DNA of 64,000 nucleotides from Aegilops tauschii subsp. strangulata (GCF_002575655.3 NC_053039.3:46687290-46751289); one strand, 5' to 3'; counted from the stretch's first letter, positions 13,401 to 25,915 are shown. Numbers and translations are program-made. Notes: a model not told the origin generated them from the sequence alone.

Positions 13401-14481
13401 TGATAGTGTGATCAAAGCATTTGGTTTTATACAGACTTTTGGAGAAGCCTGTATTTACAAGAAAGTGAGTGGGAGCTCTGTAGCATTTCTGATATTATAT
13501 GTGGATGACATATTACTGATTGGAAATGATATAGAATTTCTGGATAGCATAAAGGGATACTTGAATAAGAGTTTTTCAATGAAGGACCTCGGTGAAGCTG
13601 CTTATATATTGGGCATCAAGATCTATAAAGATAGATCAAGACGCTTAATTGGACTTTCACAAAGCACATACCTTGACAAAGTTTTGAAGAAGTTTAAAAT
13701 GGATCAAGCAAAGAAAGGGTTCTTGCCTGTGTTACAAGGTGTGAAGTTGAGTAAGACTCAATGCCCAACCACTGCAGAAGATAGAGAGAAGATGAAATAT
13801 GTTCCCTATGCTTCAGCCATAGGCTCTATCATGTATGCAATGTTGTGTACTAGACCTGATGTGTGCCTTGCTATAAGTTTAGAAGGGAGGTTCCAAAGTA
13901 ATCCAGGAGTGGATCACTGGATAGCGGTCAAGAACATCCTGAAATACCTGAAAAAGACTAAGGATATGTTTCTCGTTTATGGAGGTGACAAAGAGCTAGT
14001 CATAAATGGTTACGTCGATGCAAGCTTTGACACTGATCCGGACGAGTCTAAATCGCAAACCGGATACGTGTTTACATTGCACGGTGGAGCTGTCAGTTGG
14101 TGCAGTTCTAAACAAAGCGTTGTGGCGGGATCTACGTGTGAAGCGGAGTACATAGCTGCTTCGGAAGCAGCAAATGAAGGAGTCTGGATGAAGGAGTTAT
14201 TATCCGATCTAGGTGTCATACCTAGTGCATCGGGTCTAATGAAAATCTTTTGTGACAATACTGGTGCAATTGCCTTGGCAAAGGAATCCAGATTTCACAA
14301 GAGAACCAAGCACATCAAGAGACGCTTCAATTCCATCCGGGATCTAGTCCAGGTGGGAGACATAGAAATTTGCAAGATACATACGGATCTGAATGTTGCA
14401 GACCCGTTGACTAAGCCTCTTCCACGAGCAAAACATGATCAGCACCAAGGCTCCATGGGTGTTAGAATCATTACTGTGTAA
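10496..14481 (+). pseudogene. Copia A gag-pol polyprotein (one 2-bp deletion)
   Basis: Encodes gag, protease, integrase, RT and RNase H in Copia order. ATG 10496 lies directly after the leader. The first open part (635 codons) has gag, the CCHC knuckle CFYCKQTGHWKRNC near residue 253, protease motif WVFDTGYVANIC near 300 (usual DTGAVAHIC, so possibly impaired), GAG-pre-integrase (LWHCRLGHIG) and the integrase core to SFWGYALETAAFT. It stops at 12401-12403. Compared with Copia B, two bases are missing at this spot, and the frame resumes for RT (WQMDVKTAFLNG, YVDD near 13500) and RNase H (GYVDASFDTD, STCEAEY), ending at 14481. Apart from this deletion the gene is open. Reverse transcription and integration occur in cytoplasmic particles and the nucleus. 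Confidence 0.92.
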
Positions 14482-14499
14482 TCTAGATTATTGACTCTA

Positions 14500-14514
14500 G
14501 TGCAAGTGGGAGAC
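14500..14514 (+). promoter_or_regulatory. Polypurine tract of Copia A
   Basis: GTGCAAGTGGGAGAC stands immediately before the 3' LTR start at 14515. The same tract precedes the 3' LTR of Copia B (35499-35513). It primes plus-strand DNA synthesis. Confidence 0.7.
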
Positions 14515-15253
14515 TGAAGAAAATATGCCCTAGAGGCAATAATAAAGTTATTATTTATTTCCTTATATCATGATAAATGTTTATTATTCATGCTAGAATT
14601 GTATTAATCGGAAACATAATACTTGTGTGAATACATAGACAAACAGAGTGTCACTAGTATGCCTCTACTTGACTAGCTCGTTGACCAAAGATGGTTATGT
14701 TTCCTAGCCATTGACATGAGTTGTCATTTGATTAACGGGATCACATCATTAGGAGAATGATGCGATTGACTTGACCCATTCCGTTAGCTTAGCACACGAT
14801 CGTTTAGTATTCTGCTATTGCTTTCTTCATGACTTATGCATGTTCCTATGACTATGAGATTATGCATCTCCCGTTTACCGGAGGAACACTTTGTGTGCTA
14901 CCAAACGTCACAACGTAACTGGGTGATTATAAAGATGCTCTACAGGTGTCTCCAAAGGTACTTGTTGGGTTGGCGTATTTCAAGATTAGGATTTGTCACT
15001 CCGATTGTCGGAGAGGTATCTCTGGGCCCACTCGGTAATGCACATCACTTAAGCCTTGCAAGCATTGCAACTAATGAGTTAGTTGCGGGATGATGTATTA
15101 CAGAACGAGTAAAGAGACTTGCCGGTAACGAGATTGAACTAGGTATTGAGATACCGACGATCGAATCTCGGACAAGTAACATACCGATGACAAAGGGAAC
15201 AACGTATGTTGTTATGCGGTTTGACCGATAAAGATCTTCGTAGAATATGTGGG
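14515..15253 (+). repeat. 3' LTR of Copia A, first part
   Basis: It begins TGAAGAAAATATGCCCTAG and is cut at 15253 by Copia B. Its last five bases, gtggg, are the duplicated target. The remainder is at 37232-38206; together they give about 1.71 kb, matching the 5' LTR. Confidence 0.95.
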
Positions 15254-16370
15254 TGTTGGAAATATGCCCTAGAGGCAATAATAAAATGGTTATTATTATA
15301 TTTCCTTGTTCATGATAATTGTCTATTGTTCATGCTATAATTGTGTTATCCGGAAATCGTAATACATGTGTGAATACATAGACCACAACGTGTCCCTAGT
15401 AAGCCTCTAGTTGACTAGCTCGTTGATCAACAGATAGTCATGGTTTCCTGACTATGGACATTGGATGTCATTGATAATGGGATCACATCATTAGGAGAAT
15501 GATGTGATGGACAAGACCCAATCCTAAGCATAGCACAAAGATCGTGTAGTTCGTTTGCTAGAGCTTTTCCAAATGTCAAGTATCATTTCCTTAGACCATG
15601 AGATTGTGCAACTCCCGGATACCGTAGGAGTGCTTTGGGTGTGCCAAATGTCACAACGTAACTGGGTGGCTATAAAGGTGCACTACGGGTATCTCCGAAA
15701 GTGTCTGTTGGGTTGGCACGAATCGAGACTGGGATTTGTCACTCCGTTTGACGAAGAGGTATCTCTGGGCCCACTCGGTAATGCATCATCATAATGAGCT
15801 CAATGTGACCAAGTGTTTGGTCACGGGATCATGCATTACGGTACGAGTAAAGTGACTTGCCGGTAACGAGATAGAACGAGGTATTGGGATACCGACGATC
15901 GAATCTCGGGCAAGTAACGTACCGATTGACAAAGGGAATTGTATACGGGATTGATTGAATCCTCGACATTATGGTTCATCCGATGAGATCATCGTGGAAC
16001 ATGTGGGAGCCAACATGGGTATCCAGATCCCGCTGTTGGTTATTGACCGGAGAGTCGTCTCGGTCATGTCTGCATGTCTCCAGAACCCGTAGGGTCTACA
16101 CACTTAAGGTTCGGTGACGCTAGGGTTGTAGAGATATTAGTATGCGGAAACCCGAAAGTTGTTCGGAGTCCCGGATGAGATCCCGGACGTCACGAGGAGT
16201 TCCGGAATGGTCCGGAGGTGAAGAATTATATATAGGAAGTCCAGTTTCGGCCACCGGGAAAGTTTCGGGGGTTATCGGTATTGTACCGGGACCACCGGAA
16301 GGGTCCCGGGGGTCCACCGGGTGGGGCCACCTATCCCGGAGGGCCCCATGGGCTGAAGTGGGGAGGGGAA
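15254..16370 (+). repeat. 5' LTR of Copia B, first part
   Basis: It matches 35514-36627 of the 3' LTR. It is cut at 16370 by Gypsy C, and the last five bases gggaa are the target duplicate. The LTR resumes at 29620. Confidence 0.95.
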
Positions 16371-17760
16371 TGTGACGCCCCCATTTGACCGTACACTAAT
16401 CATGCACGCAAGTGTGTACGATCAAGATCAGGGACTCACGGGAAGATATCACAACACAACTCTAAAACATAAATAAGTCATACAAGCATCATAATACAAG
16501 CCAGGGACCTCGAGGGCTCGAATACAAGTGCTCGATCATAGACGAGTCAGCGGAAGCATCAATATCTGAGTACAGACACAAGTTAAACAAGTTTGCCTTA
16601 AGAAGGCTAGCACAAACTGGGATACAGATCGAACGAGGCGCAGGCCTCCTGCCTGGGATCCTCCTAACTACTCCTGATCGTCGTCAGCGGGCTGCACGCA
16701 GTAGTAGGCACCTCCAGTGTCATAGGAGTCGTCGTCGACGGTGGCGTCTGGCTCCTGGACTCCAGCATCTGGTTGTGACAACCAGATAGAAAAGAAAAAG
16801 GGGGAAAGAGGGAGAGAAGCAACCGTGAGTACTCATCCAAAGTACTCGCAAGCAAGGAGCTACACTACATATGCATGGGTATATGTGTAAAGGGCCATAT
16901 CAGTGGACTGAACTGCAGAATGCCCGAATAAGGGGGATAGCTAGTCCTGTCGAAGACTACGCTTCTGGCCACCTCCATCTTGCAGCATGTAGAAGAGAGT
17001 AGATTGAAGTCCTCCAAGTAGCATCGCATAGCATAATCCTACCCGGCGATCCCCTCCTCGTCGCCCTGTTAGAGAGCGATCACCGGGTTGTATCTGGCAC
17101 TTGGAAGGGTGTATTTTATTCAGTATCCAGTTCTAGTTGTCATAAGGTCAAGGTACAACTCTGGGTCGTCCTTTTACCGAGGGACACGGCTATTCGAATA
17201 GATAAACTTCCCTGCAGGGGTGCACCACATAACCCAACACGCTCGATCCCATTTGGCCGGACACACTTTTCTGGGTCATGCCCGGCCTCGTAAGATCAAC
17301 GCGTCGCAGCCCCACCTAAGCACAACAGAGAGGTCAGCACGCCGGTCTAATCCTATGCGCGCAGGGGTCTGGGCCCATCGCCCTATGCACACCTGCACGT
17401 TGCGTACGCGGCCGGAAGCAGACCTAGCCTAGTGGCGTTCCAGTCCAATCCGGCGCGCGCCACTCAGTCGCTGACGTCAAGAAGGCTTCGGCTGATACCA
17501 CGACGCCGGGATACCCATAACTACTCCCGCGTAGATGGTTAGTGCGTATAGACCAAATGGCCAGACTCAGATCAAATACCAAGATCTCATTAAGCGTGTT
17601 AAGTATCCGCGAACGCCGACCAGGTCCAGGCCCACCTCTCACCTAGGCGGTCTCAACCTGCCCTGTCGCTCCGCCACAAAGATCCACTTGCGGGTACTCC
17701 TACGAGCCGACCCGACTTTAGTCATCACATGTGTCATGTATGTAGTATATAAGTATATAC

Positions 17761-17787
17761 CCGTGATCACCGCCCAGGTGATCACGG
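17761..17787. repeat. Perfect 11-bp hairpin in Gypsy C LTR
   Basis: CCGTGATCACC, loop GCCCA, GGTGATCACGG. The same hairpin is in the other LTR at 27310-27336. Its function is unknown; it could be a protein-binding or RNA structural element. Confidence 0.6.
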
Positions 17788-18461
17788 CCCGATAGTATAG
17801 CACAGCAGACGGACAAGAATGTAGGGCCACTGATGGAAATCTAGCATCCTATACTAAGCATGTAGGATTGCAGGTAAAGGTATCAACAGTAGTAGCAAGG
17901 ATAGGCTATGCATCAGGATAGGATATCGAAAAGCAGTAACATGCTACACTACTCTAATGCAAGCAGTAAGAGAAGAATAGGCGATATCTGGTGATCAAGG
18001 GGGGGGCTTGCCTAGTTGCTCTGGCAAGTAGGAGGGGTCGTCAACTCCGTAGTTGAACTGGGCAGCAGCAGCGTCGGTCTCGTAGTCTACCGGAGAGAAG
18101 AAGGGGGAAGAAACAGTAAATACAATGCAAACATAAGCATGACGATGCGTGACATGACAATGAACAGTGCGAGGTGTGTCCTAACGCGACAGTAGGTGGT
18201 ACAGGCGAAGGGGGAGAACACCCGGGAAAGTATTCCCGATGTTTCGCGTTTTCGGACAGACGGACCGGAAGGGGAAAGTTGCTAGTTTGATATGTTGGGG
18301 AGGTGTGGTGGACGAACGGACTGCGTATTCGGATTCGTCTCGTCGTTCTGAGCAACTTTCATATAGAAAAACATTTTCATCCGAGTTACGGTTTAAAAGA
18401 TATGAATTTTCAAAGATTATTTGAATTTCTGAAATTATTTGAATTTAGCAAAAATGAATTA

Positions 18462-18491
18462 TGACGTCAGCATGAGGTAATGCTGACGTCA
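18462..18491. promoter_or_regulatory. Paired TGACGTCA motifs in a 12-bp hairpin, Gypsy C LTR
   Basis: TGACGTCAGCAT, loop GAGGTA, ATGCTGACGTCA. Each arm holds the palindrome TGACGTCA, a classic bZIP (CRE/TGA-type) binding core. It is preserved in the other LTR at 28009-28038. A further TGACGTCA is at about 17472. A role as LTR enhancer is inference. Confidence 0.4.
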
Positions 18492-20070
18492 GCAGGTCAA
18501 CAGGTCGGCTGACCAGTCAAACCAGACAGGTGGGTCCTACCTGTCATAGACAGTGGATTAATTAGAAGATTAAATTAACTAAAATTAGATTAATTAACTA
18601 CTGGACCCCACCTGTCAGTGCCTAATTAGATTAATTAATTAGTTTTATTTATAAAAACATTTTTTTTGTTAATTATGCGGCGGGGCCCGCATGTCAGTGG
18701 CTGGGCCTGCCCAGTCAGCAGTTGACTGGGTCAACCCAGTCAACTGGGACCCACGGGGCCCACTGGCAGGGGCACTGGGGTGGCCCCAGGCCAGCCACGT
18801 CGGCGGCCGGCGTTTAAACGCCGGAGCACGCTCCGGCGACCACCCGAGACGGCGGCGTTGCGCGGAAACGGCGCACAGGGGGCCATTTGGCCCGCAGTTT
18901 CTTCCTACGGGACGGGCGCGACGCGACGCGTCCGTTGGTGGCCGCGAAAAGTACGGGGATGGCCGGAAACGGCCGCTACCTCGACGGCGGCGGGTGGTGC
19001 ATTCGGGCGAAGCTCGGGGTCGGCGCTACGGGGCTCGACGGAGTGCATGGATGGGTGCATCTGGCCCGCACAGACGTGCTGAGCACGAACCCGGGCTCAG
19101 CTGAGCTCGACGGCGAGCATGGCCGCGACGGTGAAGCGCCGGGCGGCGACCGGAGCTCGGCAACGACGGCAGCTAGCTACGGAGCGCTAGGGGGCCCACG
19201 AGGAGCAGCAGGGGGAGGAGAAGCTCACCGTGCGGCACTCACGTAGGCCCTCGACGGATTAGTAGCTGTAGGTCGGCGCCGGGGAAGAAAGGGATCGCCG
19301 GCGACCGAAGTTGAAGACGAGCTCGGTGTGCTCGTTGTAGGGGCTCCGGCCTCCAACGGGCTGCACCAGTCGAAGCAGCGGGCGACGGCGGTCCTTGGAG
19401 ACACCGTAGGGCGGCGAGGTGGGCACGGTGGCCGTGGCTAGGCCGGAGGCATGGCGGCGGTGGCGTTCGGGCGAGGTGGGGAAGGGGATCGGAGAGGGAG
19501 GAGAAGTGGATCTGGGGGAGGGGAGGCGCAGTGGCGAGCGAGAGGGGCAAGTGGGAGGGATGGGCGGAGGCCGAGGCGTCGGGGCAGCCTTATCCTCCCC
19601 CGTTGCCGGCGAGGTGGTGCGGCGGGGACCTGCCCCTGTTCCAACCCTGGTTGGGGGAACAGGGAAGGGGAGGGCGACCCGGGGAGGTGGGCTAGGCCGG
19701 CTGGGCCTGGGGGCGGCCCAGTTGGGCCTGGGGGGGCCTTCTCCTTCTCTTTTTTTTCTTTGTTTGTTCTGTTTTCTTTTGTATTTTCTTTTTATTTATT
19801 TATTTTCTTTTCTGTTTTATTTCATTTAAAAGTACTTAGGCATTTTATAAAAATGTGTTTTCTCCACAATAATTATCAGTGCAATTTCTGGCATGGCCCG
19901 AACATTTTTGTTTAAATTTTTGAAAACTTTTATTTTCCACTTTAAATTTAATTGAAGTTTGAATTAGGAGTTTGAAAAGAAATGTGATTCAAATGTGATC
20001 AAGCCCTGTTTAGCAACATGATTAGCTTATTCACAGAGAGTTACTGTAGCATGATTCTCGGGGTGTTACA

Positions 20071-20085
20071 AAACTCCTCCACTAC
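20071..20085 (-). promoter_or_regulatory. Polypurine tract of Gypsy C
   Basis: On the minus strand GTAGTGGAGGAGTTT directly precedes the 3' LTR start TGTAACACCCC, as needed for plus-strand priming. Confidence 0.7.
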
Positions 20086-20105
20086 AAGAAATCTCGTCCC
20101 GAGAT

Positions 20106-22139
20106 TTAGGAGGTAGAAGGAAACAGTGCAGGGTATTCTTCGCGCAGACGATCCTCTCGTTCCCAAGTGGCCTCATCTTCAGAATGGTGCGACAACTGGA
20201 CTTTGAGAAACTTGATCGCCTTCTGACGTGTGCGGCGTTCAGCTTGGTCGAGAATGCGGACAGGATGCTCCTTATAGGAGAGGTCTTGCTGCAATTCGAG
20301 CACTTCATGATCCACAGCTCGGATTGGGTCCTTGAAGCAACGGCGGAGCTGTGACACATGGAACACATCGTGAACCTGAGAAAGGTTCGGCGGTAGCTCC
20401 AGTTGGTATGCCACTTTTCCACGCCTTTCGAGAATAGTGAATGGGCCAATATAGCGAGGAGCTAGCTTGCCCTTGATCCCGAAGCGGTGAGCACCCTTCA
20501 TAGGTGTGACTCGAAGATAAGCCTTTTCGCCAGGTTGATAGACCATGTCTTTATGATGACGGTCATACTGACTCTTCTGACGTGACTGAGCAGTCTTGAG
20601 ATTCTCGCGAATAATGCGGACTTGTTCTTCGGCATCTTGGATAATATCCGGACCGAAGAGTGGACGTTCCCCAGTTTCTGACCAGTTCAGAGGGGTCCGG
20701 CACTTTCGTCCATATAACACTTCGAAGGGGGCCATCTTCAGACTAGCTTGATAGCTATTATTATAAGAGAACTCAGCATACGGGAGAGATTCCTCCCATT
20801 TCTTGCCGAAGGAAATAACACAAGCTCGAAGCATGTCTTCGAGAACTTGGTTGACGCGTTCAACTTGTCCTTGCGATTGAGGATGAAACGCAGTACTGAA
20901 TGACAGATGAGTTCCCATAGCTTCTTGGAAACTTGCCCAGAATCTTGCAGTGAATAAGCTGCCACGGTCTGAGCTGATAACCAATGGAATACCGTGGAGT
21001 GAAACAATCCTGGACATATAGAGCGTTGCCAACTGGCTAGCAGTGATCGTTTCTTTGACTGCCAGAAAATGTGCAACTTTGGAAAGCCGGTCAATGACGA
21101 CAAGAATAGCATCATTACCTTTATGTGATTTGGGAAATCCAGTGACGAAGTCCATCTCAACATGGTCCCATTTCCATTCAGGAATAGAGATAGGTTGCAG
21201 AGTTCCAGCAGGCCTTTGATGTTCTGCTTTGATACGACGGCAAACGTCACATTCAGCAACATAACGAGCAATGTCTTGCTTCATATTAGACCACCAGAAT
21301 CTCTGACGGATGTCTTGGTACATCTTTGTACTACCAGGATGGATACATAGAGGCGTATCATGAGCTTCTTTCATAACTTCCTGTGTCATATCCAGGTTTT
21401 TCTCTGCACAAGGCACCACTAGGCGGCCCTTGAAGTATAGGGCGCCATCTTCAGTAATGGTGAAGAATGAGGGCTTTCCTTCTGCGAGGTAGCGCTTAAT
21501 CTTGTGGGCTTCAGAGTCATACTTCTGTACCCTTTTGATGCTGTCCTCGAGATCTGGTTTAGCAACTAGGGTATTGAGGGAACCCTGGGTAACAACGTGG
21601 AGGTTCACCTTGCCAAACTCCTTAGGAGGGGGAGCGAGTGCACCCGGAGGAACAATATGGAGGTTCAGCTTCCTGAATTCTTCAACAAGCGAGGGCTGAA
21701 CTTTATGAACCTGGAGGTGGTTGCAGTAAGACTTGCGGCTCAAGGCATCAGCCATTACATTAGCCTTGCCTGGCGTATAGGAAATACCCAAGTCAAAGTC
21801 TGCAACAAGCTCCATCCATCTCTGTTGACGGAGGTTCAGATCTGGCTGAGTAAACAGATACTTCAGACTTTGGTGGTCAGTGAGGATCTCGCAACGATTA
21901 CCGAGAAGGTAATGTCGCCACTGCTTCAGCGCATGAATGACAGCAGCAAGTTCGAGGTCGTGAACTGAGTAGTTCTCTTCGTGAGGGCGCAATTGCCGAG
22001 AGGCATAAGCAATCACTTTGCGGTCTTGCATTAGGACACAGCCTAATCCTTGACGGGAAGCGTCGCAGTAAATGACAAAGTCCTTCTTAGTATCAGGTGG
22101 AGCTAGAACTGGAGCAGAAGTCAACTTGTCTTTGAGTGA
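20106..22139 (-). pseudogene. Gypsy C pol, C-terminal part: RNase H, integrase, chromodomain
   Basis: Open for 672 codons in the same frame as the RT part, separated only by a TAG at 22140-22142. It contains RNase H (YCDASRQGLGCVL, DHQSLKYL), the zinc-binding integrase N-terminus (HPGSTKMYQ...CDVCRR), a DDE core (MDFVTG, SSDRG, then GQVERVN), and a GPF/Y-like segment. The end is typical of a chromodomain (RILD...RTRQKAIKFLKVQ...EATWERE...YPALF). Integrases with such chromodomains are thought to steer insertion to heterochromatin. The reading ends at TGA near 20106, just before the polypurine tract. Confidence 0.93.
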
Positions 22140-24583
22140 CTAGAAACTTTCCTGACATTTGTCTGTCCATTGGAACTTGACGCCCTTATGTAACAGGTTA
22201 GTCAGAGGCTTGGCGATCTTGGAGAAGTTCTCGATGAATCGACGGCAATAGCTGGCGAGACCGAGAAAACTTCTGACTTGCTTAACGTTCTTGGGAGGAG
22301 TCCAATCAAGAATAGCCTGAACTCGTTCAGGGTTGACGGCAATACCATCCTTAGAGATGACATGCCCGAGATAGGTTACTTCGGGTAGCCAGAATTCACA
22401 TTTGGAGAACTTGGCATATAGTTGATGCTCTCGTAGCTTTTCCAGCACAAGTCGAAGATGTTCAGCATGTTCTTCTTCGTTCTTGGAAAATACTAGGATA
22501 TCATCCAGATAAACCACAACGAACTTGTCGAGGTAATCCATGAATATATAGTTCATCAGACGAGAGAAGGTGGCTGGAGCATTGGTTAAACCGAAAGACA
22601 TGACGGTGTACTCGTATGAACCATAGCGAGTCACGAAGGCGGTCTTTGGGATATCCTCTTCGCGAACACGGATCTGGTGGTAGCCCAACCTCAAGTCAAG
22701 CTTAGAGAACACTGACGAACCCGCCAGTTGATCATACAGATCATTGATCCGAGGAAGGGGGTATTTATTCTGGATGGTAGCTTGGTTTATAGGACGGTAG
22801 TCTTGAACTAACCGGTTTGTCCCATCCTTCTTCTTGACAAAGAGAGAAGGTGCTCCCCAAGGAGAGCAACTTGGGCGAATGAATCCTTTGCGAAGAGATT
22901 TGTCGATTTCCTCCTTAAGCTCAAGGAGTTCATGCGGCGGCATCTTGTAGGGTCGCTTGGCTATAGGAGTGGTGCCTGGTTTCAAGTCGATGATGAATTC
23001 GACAGCTCTAGCAGGGGGAATCCCTGGAAGCTCTTCAGGGAAGACGTCGAGGAATTCACGCACGACGGGAATGTTTTCAATGCCCTCGAGTGGTGCAGCG
23101 TTCAATGCATTCAATGCATAGAGCCTTGCCTCGGCATTTTGCACCAGATGAGCTTGGTAAGCAACTATTTCATCTGAAGGGTGTAGCAGATGGACGGTTT
23201 TAGTGGCGCAAACTATAGAAGCAGTATGCGCTTTCAACCAATCCATACCCAAAATGAGGTCGATGTTAGGCGACTTCAGGATAATGGGAGAGGCATAGAA
23301 TTCCAGCCCTTCGATTTCCACGGGGACATCGATGCCAACCAAGGAGGTTTGACACTGTCCCACGGGGGTTTTGACCAATACAGAGGTGTTCATCTCCTCA
23401 CATTTAACGTCATGCTTGTATGCAAAATCTTCTGACATGAATGAATGCGATGCACCTGTATCAAATAAAACGGATGCTGGTACTGAATTTACGAGGAGTG
23501 TACCCATCACAGTACCAGGCTGGTCTTGAGCTTCGTTGAGATCAACGTGGTTGGCATGAGCACGACCATAAGACTTAGCATTGTTGTTGCGGGGCTGGTT
23601 GTTACCACGGCCCGTTGCTGGAAGGGCCAGTTGATTCTGGTTCTGGTTGCATTCTTTAGCACGGTGTCCTGGTTGACCACACCTGAAGCACAAGCCATTA
23701 TTGGGAGTGGGAACAGGAGCTTGGGATGGTGGAGCCGGAAGTCTTGACTGCCTAGATGGTGGTGGAGGCAGACGAGGTGCAGCATAGGTCTGCCTTGGGG
23801 CAGATGCATTTGGACGGTACATGCTGTTCGGGATCCATATCTTACGCTTCTGTGAGGGCGGGCCCGAAGATGAGCCCGTGTCACGGTTGCGCCTGTGAGA
23901 GCTCTGGTATTCCTGCAGACCAGTTTGGACATTGATGGCCTTGTTCACCAAGGTGGCGAAATCAGCAAAGTCATGCACTAGAAGTGCGAGCTTGATGTCA
24001 GCTTGAAGGCCATCACGGAACTTCTCCTGTCTGCGTGCATCAGTTGCAATGTCCTCTTCAGCATAACGAGACAAGTCCAGAAACTCCCGCTGATAAGCTT
24101 CGACAGTTTGTTGCCTTGGGTGAGGTTGCGGAACTCACGCTTCTTCCGGTCCATGACTCCTTGTGGAATGAAGCGGGCACGGAAAGCTGCTTGGAAGTCT
24201 GGCCATGTGATGATTGTTCCAGCTGGCAGAGTACGCCTGTGGCTGTCCCACCATTGAGCTGCGGGTCCCTTCAAGAAGAAGGAAGCAAAGGTGACATAGC
24301 TGGCAGGGGCTACATCAGCAGACTCCATCTCATAGGTGATGTCACGGAGCCAGTCATCAGCATCCAGAGGCTGAGTTGAGCTGCGGTAGATGGTTGGGTT
24401 GAGGCGTATGAAATCTTGAAGAGTCACTTGGGCTGGCTGCTGGTTCATATTGGGGCGAGGAAACTGAGCCATCATATTTTCCATGAACTGGCGGTTCAGT
24501 TCAAACTGTTGGATCATACCAGCCATGTACTCAGGTGGTGGTGGGGCATCGCCACCACGACCACGACCACCCGGTCTAACCAT
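22140..24583 (-). pseudogene. Gypsy C gag, protease and reverse transcriptase (frameshifted)
   Basis: gag starts at ATG 24583 (MVRPGGRGRGG) and runs to about 24113, where one indel shifts the frame after LTQGNK. The downstream frame (24074 to 22140, 644 codons) carries the rest of gag with one CCHC knuckle ([14 protein letters not shown]), protease ([11 protein letters not shown]), RT ([13 protein letters not shown], then YLDD in [11 protein letters not shown]) and the thumb region. It ends at a TAG (22140-22142) placed before RNase H. Everything else is open, so the element was inactivated recently or needs suppression. The fusion gag-pol layout is normal for this clade. Confidence 0.93.
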
Positions 24584-24866
24584 CCTGCTAATATATAACA
24601 GGGGTAGTTCAGCATTGAGAAATATTTGCAAAGACAAGAATCATTCATGATGAAACATGCATAACGAGAGGAGCACGATAGCTACTACATAGTAGTCGGC
24701 ATAACTTACAAAAGGGGTCATGCACAGAGTTCAGTACATAGAGTTCAGTACATAGACTAAAACATCATAGGCGGCACACAGGCTCGCGGCGACTGCAACT
24801 AATACTTAACTAAGCAAGACTACATCAGTCCCAAGAGGTACTGTGGAGGTAATCGTAGCCCGACAG

Positions 24867-25583
24867 CTAGTAGTGAGGCAACGGATAGCCCTCCACGTCA
24901 GCAGACTGGGGGCCGCGGATACTCAGGTGTAGAGCCCGACGCTCAGGTGGCAGAAGAGGACCAAGTGCGGGAGAGTAGCCTCCCACCTCTGGCCAACCGA
25001 CACCGTGGGGCATCACGGTCCTGGCTGGGTAGATCGCAGTACGCGGTACCTGTCCAGATCGGACAAAGGGGTGCAGCAGCGTCAGGGCACGGTAAAGGTG
25101 CTGACGAGTGGTGTACATCTCGTGGCGAAGAGCTCGGTTAGCTCGATCCAGCCCATCAGCATGCAGAACCAGGTTCTGATGGTAGAAGGGCTCTCGGGTG
25201 ACAGTGGAGTAGGCAGCAGTATAGTATCCCTCCGCACCAACATCGGATGCGATAGCAATGTGCCTGAAAGGGGAGGTGTCCAACTCCCGATACTCTCCAC
25301 GAAGACGTGTCAGAGCAGCATAGGCAGCATCGTGGACAGCCATATCGATGGTCACACCAACACCATGTGCGGTGTGCAGCACAGTAGTGGAGTCATACTC
25401 CCGCGAGTAGAGGTGGACGATGGCACGGTACTGCTCCTGGTTAAAGTCCTGGTACTCCTCGTAGACGGTGTACTCAGGGTGCCAGCGATAACCCAGATAG
25501 GTCATCATCTCAGCTAGCACCGCAGGTGATCCCGAGGCACCAATGGCCGTCGTGTGGCGAACGACCTGCCTCGTGGGTTCCAT
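24867..25583 (-). CDS. Extra ORF upstream of gag in Gypsy C, unknown function, possible dsRNA-binding-like fold
   Basis: Intact 238-codon ORF starting at ATG 25583 (MEPTRQVVRH), between the primer-binding site and gag and on the same strand. It is open although gag-pol has two lesions. It does not resemble gag, pol or envelope. The middle (about residues 35-100: YEEYQDFNQEQYRAIVHLY, then HGVGVTIDMAVHDAAYAALT) matches the spacing of a double-stranded RNA-binding motif: a beta-rich start, a G-x-G turn, then an A..AA..AL helix. The basic KKxAK residues that bind RNA are not conserved, so RNA binding is speculative. The rest is helix-prone. Function unknown. Confidence 0.65.
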   Translation of the reverse strand: MEPTRQVVRHTTAIGASGSPAVLAEMMTYLGYRWHPEYTVYEEYQDFNQEQYRAIVHLYSREYDSTTVLHTAHGVGVTIDMAVHDAAYAALTRLRGEYRELDTSPFRHIAIASDVGAEGYYTAAYSTVTREPFYHQNLVLHADGLDRANRALRHEMYTTRQHLYRALTLLHPFVRSGQVPRTAIYPARTVMPHGVGWPEVGGYSPALGPLLPPERRALHLSIRGPQSADVEGYPLPHY

Positions 25584-25903
25584 CTGAAAGCAAAGACGTT
25601 TCAAAGGAGTCAAATGACAGTGTGTGAATTGTTCAAAATACTATTCTAAGAAACAACTATGGCTTATCCAACTTTGGGGTGAATGCGGTCACGGGATCCT
25701 AGTGTTAGAGTTAGTAAATTCGTTTAACCCGAGTAGAAGAGAGTTCAGAGTCCCAGAGTAAAGGTCGAGGAGTAAAAGATCCTAGTACCACCCAATGGCG
25801 ACGTGGGCCCGTAAGACACACAGCCATGTTAGTAAAAGTTTTGTAATGTCTAGACTCGACTTCGGCCAAGGAGTGTGGAAAGGGGGATTCCTACAGGCAG
25901 TCG

Positions 25904-25915
25904 GCTCTGATACCA
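25904..25915 (-). promoter_or_regulatory. Primer-binding site of Gypsy C
   Basis: The minus strand reads TGGTATCAGAGC, a perfect complement to the initiator methionine tRNA 3' end, three bases inside the 5' LTR. This fixes the element's orientation. Confidence 0.9.

Larger units (their letters stand above)
16371..20070 (-). repeat. 3' LTR of Gypsy C
   Basis: A 3,700-bp LTR pairing with 25919-29614. It contains two GC-rich segments, an AT-rich end, and two perfect hairpins described separately. Open frames of 100-137 codons inside it recur in both LTR copies only because the LTRs are near-identical; they have GC-rich low-complexity sequence and I do not call them genes. Confidence 0.95.

Noticed and set aside
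18691..19915. 100-154-codon ORFs in the Gypsy C LTR, repeated at 28238-29459
   Set aside because: They recur only because both LTRs are copies; GC-rich composition, overlapping frames on both strands, not preserved as one frame.
22140..22142. TAG between RT and RNase H in Gypsy C considered as programmed readthrough
   Set aside because: Position inside pol rather than at a gag-pol border, and other members of the clade use one continuous frame; a plain nonsense mutation is simpler.
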